A stretch of DNA of 64,000 nt from Siderastrea siderea (GCA_964030785.1 OZ034971.1:16747400-16811399); one strand, 5' to 3'. Shown: positions 37,554 through 51,352, counted from the first letter of the stretch. Program-made: numbers and translations. The notes: generated by a model not told the origin, from the sequence alone.

Positions 37554-39472
37554 ATGGCGTCGAGAGACGGCTCTTTTTCAACTTTTCATCATATTAATCC
37601 TCCAAGCTGTGGAACAAATGGCTCGTTTTCAATAAGGCGAATTTTAGATCTCCCAGAAGAGAGCACAGGAGAAAGTTCCTCATCTTCAAGTAACTGTTCA
37701 CCAGCTGAGAGTTGCACTGTTTCCCTCCCGGTTGTCCCTCGAGCGGTTCGTCCCATGGTACACCATTATGGTGATAATGTACCATGCAGTGGACTTATGC
37801 ATTCCCAAGAATTCGGTCTCACGCCTTATACTCATCACTGGAGCTATGGAACGTTTCCATTTAGGGACCAGGGATTTCCATTAGGTAAGTGAATCAGCAG
37901 CAATCACGCATATCAAAAGATTGTTGTTTCTAATGTGCAAGTTATTCCCTCTGCATAAACACAACAATTCAGTTTTCTCGTGCTCTTCTCTTGGGACTGG
38001 GATTAGCTGATTATTGCCATTCTGGCCTTTGGTTTGATGAATGAACTGTTAACGTTAAAACGGAAAAAGGGGATTTAAAGCCAGATTCATTGAAGGCCGA
38101 AGATACCAAAAGAAGATTCAGTAGCTGTCCATGATTTAACCACGTTTGCGTCCCCTTTTGTTTATGTCACAAAAGGAGAATTTTTAAATTTAATTCCTAG
38201 TCAACATCGTTCAGACATTGTTTACCACAGGCGATCAAAATTTGCTAACAAGGGAACAAAACAGAGAAGGAAAGTTAGTGTCTTTTTCAAAGGTTTTCAA
38301 AGGTTTTGATGTTCGATGGTTGCGCAAAGTTTTATAGAAGTAGATTTTTACAAAGTTACATCTCATCCACCGAACCGTATTACTGTAATTTTACTTTCCA
38401 GCACAAAGAAATTTTAGGAAGCATGAACTTAGACGGAAGAACTGGTAATTTAACTGATCTGAGTACACGAGAAAACCTTGAGGAATTTGTATCCATTCTT
38501 TGAAGACTAAGAACTCAGAACAACATGTACTTCAGGAAACAACAAGAATATAACTTCCAAAATTGCTGCTCCATAGAAATCATACATTGCTCTTGAAAAT
38601 GTAAGTTAAGACTAACCTTTTTGTAGGTGTCCTCAAAGTTTTCTAATCGGCTACTTGGCTTGCCACGTTTTGTCCTTGCGTTCGTCATTTGAATAACCCC
38701 ATCTTCTTGGGAAGATCGAACACTGATGACTCTACTGGCGGATTAATGTAAAGTAATTTAACTGGAATCTATATATCGCTTTCACTGAAGATCGGGAAGG
38801 GAGTAGTTTTAGTTTATCGTCAACTGTTGTCGTTCATTCCTTATTTATCATTCAAATATTGGAACGCATTTGTTTGTAGGTTTCAATGTTTTAAATTATT
38901 GAACAACACCAAAAGGCGACGCCATTTGTATTTGCATCCCTCAGTTGCTTGGCCTCAGTTGAATTTGCTGAAGGTTTATGAGAACTTTTCATTCACCCAC
39001 CACTGACATTTGAAAAAGTTACCTAATTCTTTTAATACCTTTATTGCTTCCTCACTTAGGGATCTTTTCAAAGAAGAGAAGACGTCCTATGCGAAAGAAG
39101 AAGCAGCGTCCTTTGTTTTCCCCACACCAAATTCAAACCATGGAAAAAGAATTCGCCAAACAGCGGTACGTAACGGAGGACAAGCGAGCTCAGTTGGCTT
39201 TGGAGGTAAACCTCACAGAAAACCAAGTCAAAACGTGGTTTCAAAACCGGCGAACAAAGTGGAAAAAGGAGACAAAAGATGAAGCGAGTTCAACCTCAAG
39301 GCGCTCCCAGGGAGAAATGGAACATGTTTTACTTTCAATGCAGGGCACATTGAGTCCTTTTTACCAGAACACATGCGCTGATCCACGTGCTAACCCGTTC
39401 AGAATTTTGCCACAGTATTGTGCTGAAGCTATCTTTCCTACTGTCAACTTTAAAGGTTCGTTTGTTGCATAG
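37554..39472 (+). CDS. ANTP-class homeobox gene, Not-like, copy B (two exons)
   Basis: Exon 1 is 37554-37884 and exon 2 is 39060-39472, giving 247 aa. The 1175-bp intron is phase 1, splitting a Gly codon just before the basic run ahead of the homeodomain, exactly as in copies A and C. The N-terminus begins MASRDGSFS. EH1-type FSIRRIL is at residues 25-31, followed by LPEE and a Ser-rich patch, then PVVPRAVRP at 59-67. The homeodomain is at about 123-182: R5, F8, Met at 16, F20, W48-F49-Q50-N51, R53, preceded by a strong basic nuclear-localisation run (KKRRRPMRKKK). The C-terminus ends KGSFVA. It is expected to bind TAAT-type DNA and recruit Groucho/TLE as a repressor. The family call (Not-like) is by eye; Tlx or Emx relatives are alternatives. 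Its homeodomain differs from copy C at only two residues (K/R and N/T). Confidence 0.92.
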
Positions 39473-39619
39473 ATTGTTCTCAAGCATAAAACACGATTGT
39501 GGTTTGTTGTATTTAGTGGTACACGTAGCATATCAAGATCAAGTTCTGTTAGAAGTTCGTTTACGTTCCTTTTTAGGTTTTGATTTCTTACCCTCATAAT
39601 ATGTGCAAGTTTAGCTTTT

Positions 39620-40640
39620 TCTTTAGCTTTTTAAGGTTTTGTATATTATCAAGTATACTCATACTTCATATTTATCACTGAGGCTCGAACAATTTATTGC
39701 CGAAGTCAGAAATTCAATCCAATGCATCCAATTCGTTTGTATCGTTTCTTCCGAATAATTTGTTAAGCACGTGTTAAACGGGAAAACTTTTAGTTTATTT
39801 CAAACAGCAGTTATTCTCAACAGACATGATTGCTAGTATTCACTGAAGTGTTAAGCGCTGTTGTTTGATTATTGTTCTGAGACGAAGAAAGGCCTGTTTA
39901 CCGGTATTTCTTTTCCTTTCAGTTACCCACAAAACTTCACGGTGGATTATTTCACAGAATAAATTGTATAATGTAGTGTAAAGCATTGTTATTTTCAACA
40001 GAGGAAGTTTGCTAGTCAGATTATCAGCTTTTTTACGGTGCGAATTTAGCGGTCAGGAAAAGATGTAAACTAAGTGTCAAGTACTTCGACAATGTACTAA
40101 ATCCAAACAATAGATCGTAAGAAGTAGTGAGAAAAAAAATGAGGCGAATTACCTTTATGTAGCCTTGATTAAAGCAGATTATATGTACAGTGGTCAAAGT
40201 TAAGCAGTAACTAAGGTAAGGAATAAAACATTTTTTTCCTAACAAGCGGGTATTCTTAATAGTTCTGAGGAAAAATGTGTGAGGGCTTCTATTCTAAGAT
40301 TTTTATTTAAGGACTGAGTACATCCAACCAACGTGGTAGTCAATTTTTTGTCAGGTAAGAAAGAAAATTTTGCTCAAAGGGTTACAGATTGTTCAGCTTC
40401 CTTGCATTAGATCCTGGAACAAAGCCAGCAGTACTAATGGCCGGAATGTGTTTCCGTAGATATAATTACCTTTTTTATTTACACAGATAGTTTTCTTCAT
40501 CATTAGACGGAAACTCTGACATGCCATTTGACATATGAAACAACGTGATATCTAGTATATAAGAAAACGAAATCTCAGTTGAGTATTTAAAGGAAGTCAT
40601 CTAAAAGGAGAAAATGTTTTTTAAGCATATGATTTCTGTT
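39620..40640. repeat. duplicated 3' flank of copy B (paralogous to 53640-55330)
   Basis: Shared phrases in order with the flank of copy C include GTATATTATCAAGTATAC, TATTTATCACTGAGGCT, CAATGCATCCAAT, TTGTTCAGCTTCCTTGCATT, GTTTCCGTAGATATAA and TGATTTCTGTTTAC. AATAAA at 39958-39963 is a possible polyadenylation signal for copy B, about 490 bp after the stop. Confidence 0.8.
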
Positions 40641-41174
40641 TACTTAGAAACATAATGTGGTTGTCACTATCTCGCCCATACACATGCAGTAAGTGAATCA
40701 CAGGCCCTAATGCAGCAGCTCTTGTTAAGAACTGTTTTCTACTATCAGGGCATGCTTGCTCCATGGATCTGTTTTAGTCTCTACCTTTGCTATTTTCCTT
40801 GAACACATTTTTTCCTTTTATATCACGGAGGGACTCAAAAGCAAGGTCGGCTAACCGAAAATTGTCTCCCCTACCCCTATTAATAACTGAAAATTGTCTC
40901 CCTTACCCAACAAAGGGATATGATTTAAATTTTTTTGATGATCCTCTGGTTCTGAAACACACTGACAGTATTGTTTTGTTTACCAGGGTAATTCGCAGTT
41001 TTGTGGGTTGGCCAACTTTGCCTCTGATGGGAGGCCGCAATTTAAATGTGTTTTGATTTCACTAAGCACCCGCCTCCTGAGAAATTAAACTATATCCCGC
41101 AGGAGGTCTTCTAGGCTGTGATTCTTGGGAAGCTCTATTGTTTTTTTATGTTTCATTTCTCATGTTTCGTTTCT
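40641..41174. other. intergenic
   Basis: No gene. A short direct repeat, GAAAATTGTCTCCC followed by TACCC, occurs at about 40858 and 40890. Confidence 0.45.
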
Positions 41175-41478
<304 letters not shown>

Positions 41479-44400
41479 TGGTTAGATAGCTCAAGCAGTT
41501 TGCTCTGGGCTAGGGTATAGAAATAAGGGAGTTTTGGTCTACAATAGGATGGATATCAATTACCGGGAAACTGATAAGTGGTGTGGAAAATTTAGTCCAA
41601 AATAGAGTTTGAAAAGTTCAGAAATAAATGTAAATTCAACCGCGGTAACTTTGTTGATCAACCTGGTTTTCCATTGAAAACACTTTTTGGTTATATTTCT
41701 GATAGATAGTCAGAAGATAGATAGTCTGGGATAAGGTAGGGTTTTTGGCGTCTTGTCTTAGAATAGGGTCGCAAAATGGAGCTGAAAGTGGTCTGGTATA
41801 GGGAAAGGGCTTCAGAGTCCCAGCGGTACACCCTCACCAAAACGTTTTCGGGTACCCACCGGGGCCAACTCTAACTTGGAATGTGAAAAGACGTATGAAT
41901 CTCACTTTTTTTAGCTTCATTCACTGACACGTGATTGACCTGCTGTGAAAAAAAACGCATCTCAGAAAATCATTTCACATTTTGTGCTCACGAAAATACC
42001 CTCAAGACGCTACGTTTTTTAGAAATCCCTTCTGGGACGTATGTTTAGGTACTTCGGGATATCGTTTAAAAATCGGAAAATGTAAAAAAAATGTGTGAAC
42101 TATGTACTTGCAGTGCAGAACAAAGTTGCGTTTTAAATACGCACAATGGTTTGGCAGAATTGCACTGATAGTACCTTAAATTTTCATTCCTCTAACAGTT
42201 TTCCTCTTGAGTAATACATTGTCAGGGCATTTATGTGTTCCTTAACTCATTTATGTAGTCGTTAGAGTTGGAATCTCCCTTCACAGTGGAAGGCAACCAG
42301 GCCCAAGTGTAGCGACAAGCGTGTGGAGTCCCTTGTGTAAGTCGTCTCTTCCACCTATCTGCTCACAGAAATCCTTTGGTGTCAAAAGGCCATTGACACC
42401 TTTTTCACAGACCATCTGGCTCTCACTGTACATGTGTTTTTTTTTTTTTAGATTGATGGCAAAGAAATCAATCACAGAGAATTGACTCTTCAGACATTTT
42501 ACAAGAATTCATTTATTATGTCATGTCATATTCGTGATTTTAGCCGGAACTATTATAGGTACCATACATTTCAAAAGCGATAAAACTGTTGACAGATCTG
42601 CAACGTTAGGTCATGAAGACACCTTTTTAGATTGTAATAAACATATCGACCCATTATTAAATTACCTGTAACTGGAAGACGTACGTTGATTTGACATCAT
42701 TCAAATTTGCGACTTAGATTATCCTTAAATACATGACAAATAAAGCACAAATACGGTCACACGCCTCTTTTACTAGAACTAAATTCTTAAACATTGATTT
42801 CTAATCATATCAGTAGCACAGTGCATTCTATTCCAGTAGTAAACTGTATTTCGTTGGAGAATATGGTGTAAAAATGAGCAGTATTATTCGCTACCAACGT
42901 AAAATGGAAGCCTCCCGCTACACTGTCACAAAATTAGACCCTGCTGGAAGTTGGAAGGATGATCTTCTGAAAAAAATGAAACTGTTAAGTTGAATTTCTC
43001 AAGGAACACGCCCTTCTTGTGTACGTAGGTTTTGCTACTGAAGAAACAAATTTCGTAAGTGTGATTCATATATAAGAAAAGAAAAATTCAACGTTTCATA
43101 CATGTATTGGGTGGTGGGCCATTCTCAGAGGAGGGCTTTATGGGGTGAAAACCGTTCCAGAATACAAGCGTTTTCTGTTCGAAACGTATTTTGTTTGAAC
43201 GAAAAGGAGACGGGCTCTTCCCAAGATGAATCACTGTTAACAGTATTTAAGGAGGCTCGAAAGGGTTTTTAGCCGCGTGCGCGTAGCCTACACATGGCAT
43301 GGCTAGAATGTGCGCGCCAGCCGAATGACTCGAAATTTCTAGCCGGCAGTGAAAATGGGGGATAAAATCGCACAAACCGGAAATAAAATCTGCGCGAAAC
43401 ATTTGTTTTTATGTCGGAATTGTGCTCGGTGACCCATCATGATTTTTTGCATGCGTGCAGCACTAAGTGTGCCAATTCACATAGAAACGTTTGGGGAAAA
43501 GTTATTCAGTGGAATTTTTTGTAATTCAAAAAACGACATTTTACTGAATAACGTTTTGCCAGACCGCCAGAGAAGTTAAAACATTTAGGAAGCTTTGTAA
43601 AAATGCGATAAAAAGGGTAGGTCACCGACCCAGTTTTGCAGATAAATTGGCAAAAACTGAAATTTGGAGGTTCTTTTTGTGGACCTTTAGTGTTGCCATG
43701 GTAACGGCTAGGAAGACACAACCAGCTTTAAAGTTTTGCCCGACAACAACAGAGGTGTTAAGATATTCGTAGTTTGTCTAAGTGGCCAGAAATACGTTTT
43801 TGTAATCTTTCCTCATTTCGAAAGGATAATAACAATTAAAAACCCATTCAAACCCCAACCCGGCCCCTTTAGTCAACTGGTCGTTGGATTCTGTTTATAC
43901 CGTAACAGAATATCTAAGCGGCTTGTTTGCTTGCGCATATTCACATTTCCTTGGAGTAAAGCCACCTTCCAAACTAGAAAGGCCTCGAGGATTCATTTCC
44001 GACATCTATAAATCATCTGATCGTTCCGTTATACACAAAAACAAGTTTCAGCTTGAATTGCGTGTCACAGGCCGCGTTCATGACAGGAATGTATCGGTTA
44101 ATACCTCTTAAGCTTGTGATCGTATATACACCTTTTAAAAAAATAGTTAAACTCAAGCCTTTTCCCTTAATTAAGGATTTTTGGTTTCGTCATTAGAAAG
44201 ATCGCAAAGGGTAAACAAAAAGGTCTGGACGAAGAGCAAACAAAATTTTATCGTTAAAAAGAGTTGACGTGAATTTTATGAGACATAAAAATATCAGTAG
44301 CATCTAAGCTGATCAACGTATGGTAAAATCACTGTGAAAGGCTTTTTCTAAGGCGCAAGACTAGCGCCAACCGATCTTCTCACAAGAGGAACAGAAGCCA

Positions 44401-45567
44401 AGGACAGCTTTCGCTTTTTCTCATAACTGAATACAAAGGTGACATTTTTTTTTTATTCTAGCCTATTTCCACAAGCGTTGGCATCAATGAAGATGGATTG
44501 TTAGTCCAGATAACCTTTCGTGCTTAGGTGACAGACAAGGTCCGGTAATAGAATCTCTAGCTTAACTCTAAAGTGCGCGGCGGAAAATCAAACACAAATG
44601 CTGGAGCATTTTTGATTTCCGTCCAACGTTTGTTAAATCACCTTAAACTGATGAATCAGCAGGTGTGCCCGGATACAAGTTATTCGTGGATCCAGAGCCG
44701 CCGCGACTAAACTGAATCTAGTTACAGTTAATTGACCGTTTGACGGGAATTGCAAAATGGCGAAAAAAATAGAAGTGTCTTCATGATAGCTCTAGCTGAC
44801 AGTACTATATTTCACGAATGTAAAGCTTACATCACTACTTTCCAATTCTACATCGAATTGACTCGAATGTTTGTAGATAAATAATGTTGTTGCAAAGAAG
44901 TTATTTTCTATTTGTTTTTAGAATGATTTAAGCCAACCAAATGTTACATGACGTCAATCAAACCTGTGTATTTACATAACCTAATCTTAAACGGCTACCC
45001 AAGCAATTAGAACACGCAATAAACAATTAGCTTTATACAAAATAAAGTAAACAGTTGTTGCGAGGTAGCTGACGTGTCTTGAGTTTTCTCTATCAGTCCA
45101 GGTATCAGCATAGAGAACAAATGCTCCTTATGTTTAGTAGGGACCTGGCAATATAATCAGCCTACTTAATACTTAGATTTCCCAATTCAAAAGACGTCTT
45201 ATTTTTAGATTCCCCAATGTATCAATTGACCCTTGTCGGCCAGGGGTTTTGGGCATACGGTATCTAGCGTGTTTTTATCAAAACTTTCAGGTATACAATT
45301 ATTCAGGTATAAAATTACAATAATTTTAGGTATTTGGAATCAACGTTTTGGCATTTTTAAGGTATGGTATCCCAGGGGAAAGAAATGAGGTACCCCCCCC
45401 CCAACCCCTGGCTAGGCCTTTCGTCTGGCTAGAACAATTTTTAAACACTCACAATAAGCTATATTGTTCATGTTCTCCACATAAATTAGAAAAACCATAC
45501 AAAACGTATTTTTAATGACTGACTGACTTGAATAAATAAAAAAAGAAATAACTGGCTACGTGGCTGT
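41479..45567. other. long intergenic stretch
   Basis: No supported gene. Degenerate tracts at about 41500-41860 (AGAATAGGGT-like words) and 45225-45420 (AGGTAT words between CCAGGGGTT and AACCCCTGG) look like decayed repeats. A minus-strand stretch at 42281-42440 reads like an exon or processed fragment (CEKGVNGLLTPKDFCEQIGG) but has no recognised family. 43250-43480 is locally CG-rich. Confidence 0.45.
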
Positions 45568-45813
45568 TTGACTGACTGACTTATTAACTTAGTGACTGAC
45601 GGACTGACTGACTAACGGATTGACTGACTGGCTGGCTGGCTGACCGAATGACTGAAGGAAGGAAGGAAGGAAGGAAGGAAGGAAGGAAGGAAGGAAGGAA
45701 GGAAGGAAGGAAGGAAGGAAGGAAGGAAGGAAGGAAGGAAGGAAGGAAGGAAGGAAGGAAGGAAGGAAGGAAGGAAGGATGGATGGATGGATGGATGGAT
45801 GGATGGATGGATG
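45568..45813. repeat. compound (CTGA)n-(GGAA)n-(GGAT)n microsatellite
   Basis: A degenerate CTGA/CTGG tract, then about 31 perfect GGAA units (45655-45778), then about nine GGAT/GAAT units. It is purine-rich on the plus strand. Confidence 0.97.
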
Positions 45814-47839
45814 AATGAATGACAGTAACAGCATATCTTTATTGTGTTTTACTCCCCAAAGGGAAGTAATAGTCTAGTTACAATGAAGGATAAAGATCAA
45901 CTAATACATTAAATAATTTAAAAAATGGAAACAATAAAAGTTCAAGGACTATTGATTTATTTATTTATTTCGTTTCTGAAACATTAAATGAATGTACTCC
46001 CTGAATGTTCTCTGAGGAAGATACAAAATGATATTTGCTATGATATTTGCCATGATAAAACTTTGGCTTCCAAGTCTCCTTCATGCGGGAATGACCTTTA
46101 CAAACATCATCCACTCCTTATATCCACTACCAACCTTGTAAAATTCACTTAAAACGTGTCATCTTCTCGAGGATGGACAATGGTTTCTATAATCTCTTTA
46201 TTCAAGTTTTTTGTCTGAAACTGCTTCGCCGCAAGGAAGCATTTGGCCTAGAACAGCTCATTAGTTCCACCAGTTTTCAATACTCCACACACCAATCAGA
46301 GCTAATCACACTTGTGTGTAACTACACGTGACACAGCACTTAAGCAGTTTACATATTTACAATTACTGTGTTTTTTTATTTTTATGCGTGTTTTGTGTTA
46401 GATACGTTTACTTAGAACTGAAATCTTCACGCTGAAGATAAAGTTACTAAAGTTGTTGTTGTTTATACTTACATTTATTTTTACATATCATTTGTGTTTC
46501 AATTTTGTTGCGATGTTTTTTTTTCTCTTTTTTCTTTTTTGCAGTGTCACGCATCACAAATCTGAGAAAATACGTTCATTCATTTGTCTCTGGAACATTA
46601 AAAATAACTGACTTCCAACGATGAATTCTTTCCATGATATCTTAAGAACAGAAAAGAAAAAAAAGAGTAAGTTATTTCAGTAATTTTCCCACGTGATAAC
46701 CAACCATTAACAAAAAGATAATAGTGATGAAAAGAAAACAAGATTAAGGGAACGAAGTGGCTTTTCAAATGTCCGTTTTCTCAATTTTTCCAACACTAAG
46801 AAGCTTTTTCTGTTTCCAGTTTAACTAAAAAAGACAATTCACGAAAAATGAAACAATACAGTTAAACACACTTAAGGTATCAACGTAGTTGTTTTTCCTT
46901 CAGTTACCCCACTACAAATCAGACTTGAAAACATGGTAGCAGGAGGCCGATTTCTTACACGTGCTTAGAATCCTTCCATGTCTTAATAAAGTCGAAAGAA
47001 TTTTTTTCCCGGTAGGGGGAGGTGGGCGTCGAGATGAGCCCAGGCTAAGATAACAAAAAAAAAAAAAACCAGGCAAACAACACGCATGTGAGAATTGGTC
47101 CTGTTTGGGTTAACTTCAAAGAAAATAAGTAGGTGGAAGCCAGGAAAACTGTCCCGGTTAAACGTGGTGTTCATATTAAGCTAGTGTCCCTCTAGCAGGT
47201 TCTTTTGAATTTGTTGTTGTTGCTGATGTGGTTCCTTTGTCTTCTCCCTTTCTGCGTTGTGGCTTTTCTCGTTTGCGAGCCTCGTATGTTAAAAAGTGCT
47301 TACTCCTTACCGTGTTTTGTTGTGTCAACGATTGTGTTCCTGGAGGCAACTGCCTGCTCGTCTTTGTCCAACATTATAACAAAAGCTATATACTTATATT
47401 ACATAAATTCCCTACCTGTTTCGACTGAAACCCACTTCCCTTGGATTTGCTCACTATATTTTTCAGTCATTTCAATCGCTTATCTCGATCTCGATTATCT
47501 CGAATACCCCTCGCTCCCGAACAAAAGTTGGCATCCCATGACAAGCGACACTCCGTACCTCAAACTGCAGTTATGATGATATACAACAGGAACTGACAAC
47601 AACAGAAACATACCGGATAAATTTTGTCTTTTTAAAATTAGAAAAAAACTTGATCCTGAACGGTTACGTTTGCTCTACAAGGGTACCCTTGTGATGGTCA
47701 AAACGTTCGTTAAATGTCAACGGAATAGAAACAATAAAACAGTCTCAGTATGGAAAGCCAATTGCGAAGACTCTGCAATAGGTCAGTAATTTGAATCAAA
47801 GTGACATTAAGAAGACAAAATAGGAAAATGAGCAAAAGA
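45814..47839. other. intergenic
   Basis: No gene supported. The 123-codon ORF at 47205-47576 is hydrophobic but lacks any family motif or splice context. Confidence 0.45.
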
Positions 47840-48070
47840 GGTAAAGAACAACGTTTCGACGTCGCAGTTAAATAATCATTGTCAAGCTCTTTATTGGAAA
47901 GAAGATGCTAATGCGCACAGAGTCGAGTTGGTTGTCCCGGCAATTCATGCATCAAGCAGTCGCGAAATATGTTGTGAACTGCGGTTCGTGTAGCAGACAT
48001 AACCTACATCACACAGGTCACATTGAAATTTATAAGCAGGACATTGTTGATTGACTAACAGCGGTTTTGG
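47840..48070 (-). mobile_element. Penelope-like element, GIY-YIG-region fragment
   Basis: The minus strand reads QCPAYKFQCDLCDVGYVCYT, followed by stops. The YKF-x2-C-x2-C then GYVCYT pattern is the cysteine-containing GIY-YIG start of cnidarian Penelope-like elements. Downstream, CGACGTCGAAACGTTG is a phrase seen at the 3' ends of such elements. It could be the tail of the same insertion as the RT fragment at 49060-49440. Confidence 0.55.
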
Positions 48071-48699
48071 GTCTTGCTATTTATCTTGACCTCATGATAA
48101 TCTTTCGTCTATCGTAGCCTGACTGAAATTCTTTGCCAAACATGGTCGTTTGGCAGTGTACGAACAATTTTCCTCTGTTTTGCCGGTTCAAATTGATTTT
48201 AACTACTTGGGAGTCACTCGGAGTGGAGTGTCGATCTGAGAAAACTGCAATGGGTGCTGGTAAATTGGACAACTGAGTTCGAAGGGTTATTGAGATGGTC
48301 ACATTCCTGGGAGAAAATATTTGTATAATGACTACAGGCGGGTCGGCCCTGTTGTCTTATGCAGCGCTGGCAACTAAGCGCTGGCAAAAACGCGTGGCAT
48401 TGGATAAAACAACGCCCGTAACGGTGGGTTTTTTGTGTTCTCTAGTTGATAGCCTTTCTTTAGTATTAAATTCCAAGGAGCAATACTTTGCCAGATCGTC
48501 GCTATTTCTAAAGTCAGTTGAATCGAAAGGGTCTTTTCATACTAAGTATTCCAAGGACTAGTGATCTTTGCGAATGTCATATCTCTGCACTATGGACATT
48601 GTGCTATCGACCTATCCCTTGTGGAAAGAGAGCACTTCATAAAAAATCCATCTGGTGTTCCAACGGGGCACTATCTGCTTCCTCACATGGGTTACCGTC

Positions 48700-51190
48700 G
48701 ACCATTAAAAGTTGGTCTTTGGTGGCGACTCTAAGAGAAGTTTAACGGGGCAGTATTAGTTGACGCTCGCGTTAATAGTTTTTCTTTAGGGATCCGTGAA
48801 GGCCTTTTCAGTTTAGATGTTTCATTCTTTAACGCATGTTTGTAAACACGGAAGAAACGTAGTGTGACACCAAACTATGTACCCCTTTACAGTGTTATAG
48901 GTTTCTATTCGTTGGTTTCTAATCAATTTCCAAGGCGTATGTAATATTACCTGTTTGATGGGTTTAAGTTTCCTCTACTGCAGTTGTGTACATTTTAGTA
49001 GCCAGCAACGTCCGTCGCCTCACTGGTCTCTACAATTGTGTCATTGCTTGACTGTTAAAAGTTAGTCTAGAACCTCTGGAAGGTAGAACCACCATTCGGA
49101 TTTTTCCGAATGAACGACTCTAGGTTGCTCTTCTTCTGAAGCAATGGATGGCTTAGTTCTACAGAGGTCGACCTCTCCATCTCTGGATACTTTCTCTTTG
49201 TCAATAAACCATGCCTGATCCTTTGTCTGGTTTTGGAATAATGATGTCGTCACGTCGCATAAGCTGGTTGATGGCTCTCAGTAGTGCCCTTGGTAGTGCT
49301 GGTCCTTTCCGTTGGATGTAATTGAGTGCAATTGACCGCAGGGTGGCAGCAGAAAATGCAGGCTCGAGTTTCTTGCAGACCCTTCCAAACTGGATTTTTT
49401 TAAAAGTTGAAATAAGCAAAGGGACTGAAAATTTCAATCCGCGATACGGTCACCGGTGGCTGAAAGAACGACAACAAGTATGAAGACACAACGAATTCTT
49501 TCCTGTAATCAGGCGGCATTGTTAACGGCATTTTACACTTCAAATTCGTAATTTAGCCAACTTTTTCTTCGACTGAAGGGGACACAAATTTAGCTGGATC
49601 TATCAGTATCGATTTCTTCTTGCACAAGCCGAAGAGGGACCTAAATTTAGTCTCTCGAAAAATCGCACTTAAAATGATTACAGACTTTGACTGCAACAAA
49701 GGTTCTAGAATAACTCTTATAAACTACGGCCGAGGAGTGGTTAGCCATGGTTTCCAGAATGTGCACAGCTCCAGCAGACACAATGGAAGACCTAGAGTCA
49801 GTAAAAAGGATATTATGGTATTAAACTATGTTCTTCCCTGTTTCCCGCCAATGTACGTCTCGAAATACATTCAGCTTCTTGATGAAAAGGCCTTAAGTGA
49901 AACTCTTACGTCTGAAAATCGTTGAAGGTGGACTCCCTCGAGCTTCATGCAATTGAGTCAAAAGACCAATTATCTGAGTTCGACAGCGACCTACACGAGC
50001 AAGCAGATGGTGTGACGATGGCATCTCCTGTGGGAATTTCCATGGACAATATATAACTATAGTTCCTTTTCTGCAGGAGAAAGAAACCGTATCGACACTG
50101 TCGGTGTGCAAAAATGCAACGACCATTTGACCTGCTACCGTTCCTTGGAAATCGATGTAAAGGTGAAAGAAAAGCTACCACGTATAAACAAAGCCTACCA
50201 AAACTGGTGTTCAGTTCCATTACTGTAGCGTCAATGTTGGTCTCCTAGTTGGTCTCCTATCACAAATTGCCGTTCTCTCATCATCCAGTTCTAACCAGTG
50301 TTTACACAACAACAGATTGACATTCTTCTCAGACTGACACCCAAGTGAGCAAAAAGGGAGTCTTTTTGTGATCTAAAGACCAAAAAATAGCGCATTCGTT
50401 CCTATATGGCTAGAAGACCTTGTTTGACAAGGAATGACAATCAATCTTAATTGAAACCTGTTTTGAGGTCAAAAGTAACACAACCAACAACTAACGAAAC
50501 CACTGGTAGATCAATCAGCAACGTGCTACTAACAATTTTCAACGTCATCGCGTGCATTATTACTGTGCTGCTTCGTGAACCGGCATTGCATCAGTGGAAC
50601 TGAAAAATCAAAGGAGTTCGGCAAAAATTCTTTGGGAAAGCTCCCTGACGTGTAATTCTTAAGAAAAAACACAAGAAAACTGGACTGTGAAGCAGGCTAT
50701 ACGTACAAAAGTCACCAAAACAGGATATTATGACATGAGCATCTGATCTTTACGATATTACAATGTTGTTTTGAAGATGCTCTAAAGTTGTTTTTTTTTT
50801 TAATCTCTGCCAATTTTCATTGTGAAATGTGAGTCCAAAACGTCCCAAACTGGAGAGTGCAATTGTAAAAATTAATAATCGCTTTGTCAATGTAGAGGTT
50901 AACTTATGAATGGTTAATATATGGCGAATGAGGTTAACATATGTAGTTAGATAATAATCCTTATTTTACGTTTCCAGGCTGTACATACCCAAAAAATTCT
51001 CAGTAAAACGCAATCAAGCTCAATCCACGGGATCAGAGTTCATCGAAAGAGCAACCCCTTTTTCACCAGGAAAGACAAAAATTTCTTACTCTTCATTTAT
51101 GTATACTTAAAGAGATCTTTCTGTCAAAGGAATGTCAGCTACCCTGGATTCAGAGGCACAATGGTAGTTGATTGAAATAAACATTTGTTT
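48700..51190. repeat. segmental duplication, 5' unit of copy C (paralogous to 59690-61744)
   Basis: Long colinear similarity with the region upstream of copy D: GTGAAGGCC at 48796 versus 59792; the nearly identical run GGAATAATGATGTCGTCACG...; ACAACGAATTCTTTCCTG; and matching A/T-rich tracts ending at 50900 versus 61740. It contains the Penelope-like fragment at 49060-49440. The 101-codon ORF at 49620-49925 is not preserved in the other copy and is probably not a gene. Confidence 0.85.
49060..49440 (-). mobile_element. Penelope-like element, N-terminal RT fragment
   Basis: The minus strand reads LRSIALNYIQRKGPALPRAL, then INQLMRRDDIIIPKPDKGSG, which is the conserved entry to the RT domain of Penelope-like elements, followed at once by a stop. 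Remnants downstream are frameshifted. The same fragment recurs at 60195-60420, so it was already present before the C/D duplication. Confidence 0.75.
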
Positions 51191-51352
51191 ATCTGTCATT
51201 GTTAACGACTTTGATCTGCAGCGATTGGTGCATTGTGAATGACAGATAAAAGGTCATTTAAGAGTCGGCGGCCACTGTCTTCAACAAGAGATGCCTTTCT
51301 AAAGAAGCGACCCTATTTTACACACCCAAGGTAACCACATTACGATAGCAAG
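51191..51352 (+). promoter_or_regulatory. conserved promoter/5' UTR block of homeobox copy C
   Basis: Same block as upstream of B and D: CTTTGAT at 51209-51215, ATTGG at 51224-51228, TGACAG at 51240-51245, and TTTAAGAGTCGGCGG, running into AAGATGGCG at the start codon. Differences from B are scattered substitutions only. Confidence 0.6.

Noticed and set aside
39010..39282. Alternate-frame ORF over homeobox exon 2 of copy B (and 52871-53254 over copy C)
   Set aside because: Shadow of the homeodomain frame; similarity between the two comes from the real coding frame.
42281..42475. Minus-strand exon
   Set aside because: The reading (CEKGVNGLLTPKDFCEQIGG) looks protein-like, but I cannot name a family and no partner exon was found.
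47205..47576. 123-codon hydrophobic ORF as a membrane protein
   Set aside because: The hydrophobicity follows from T-rich sequence; there is no family resemblance or conserved start context.
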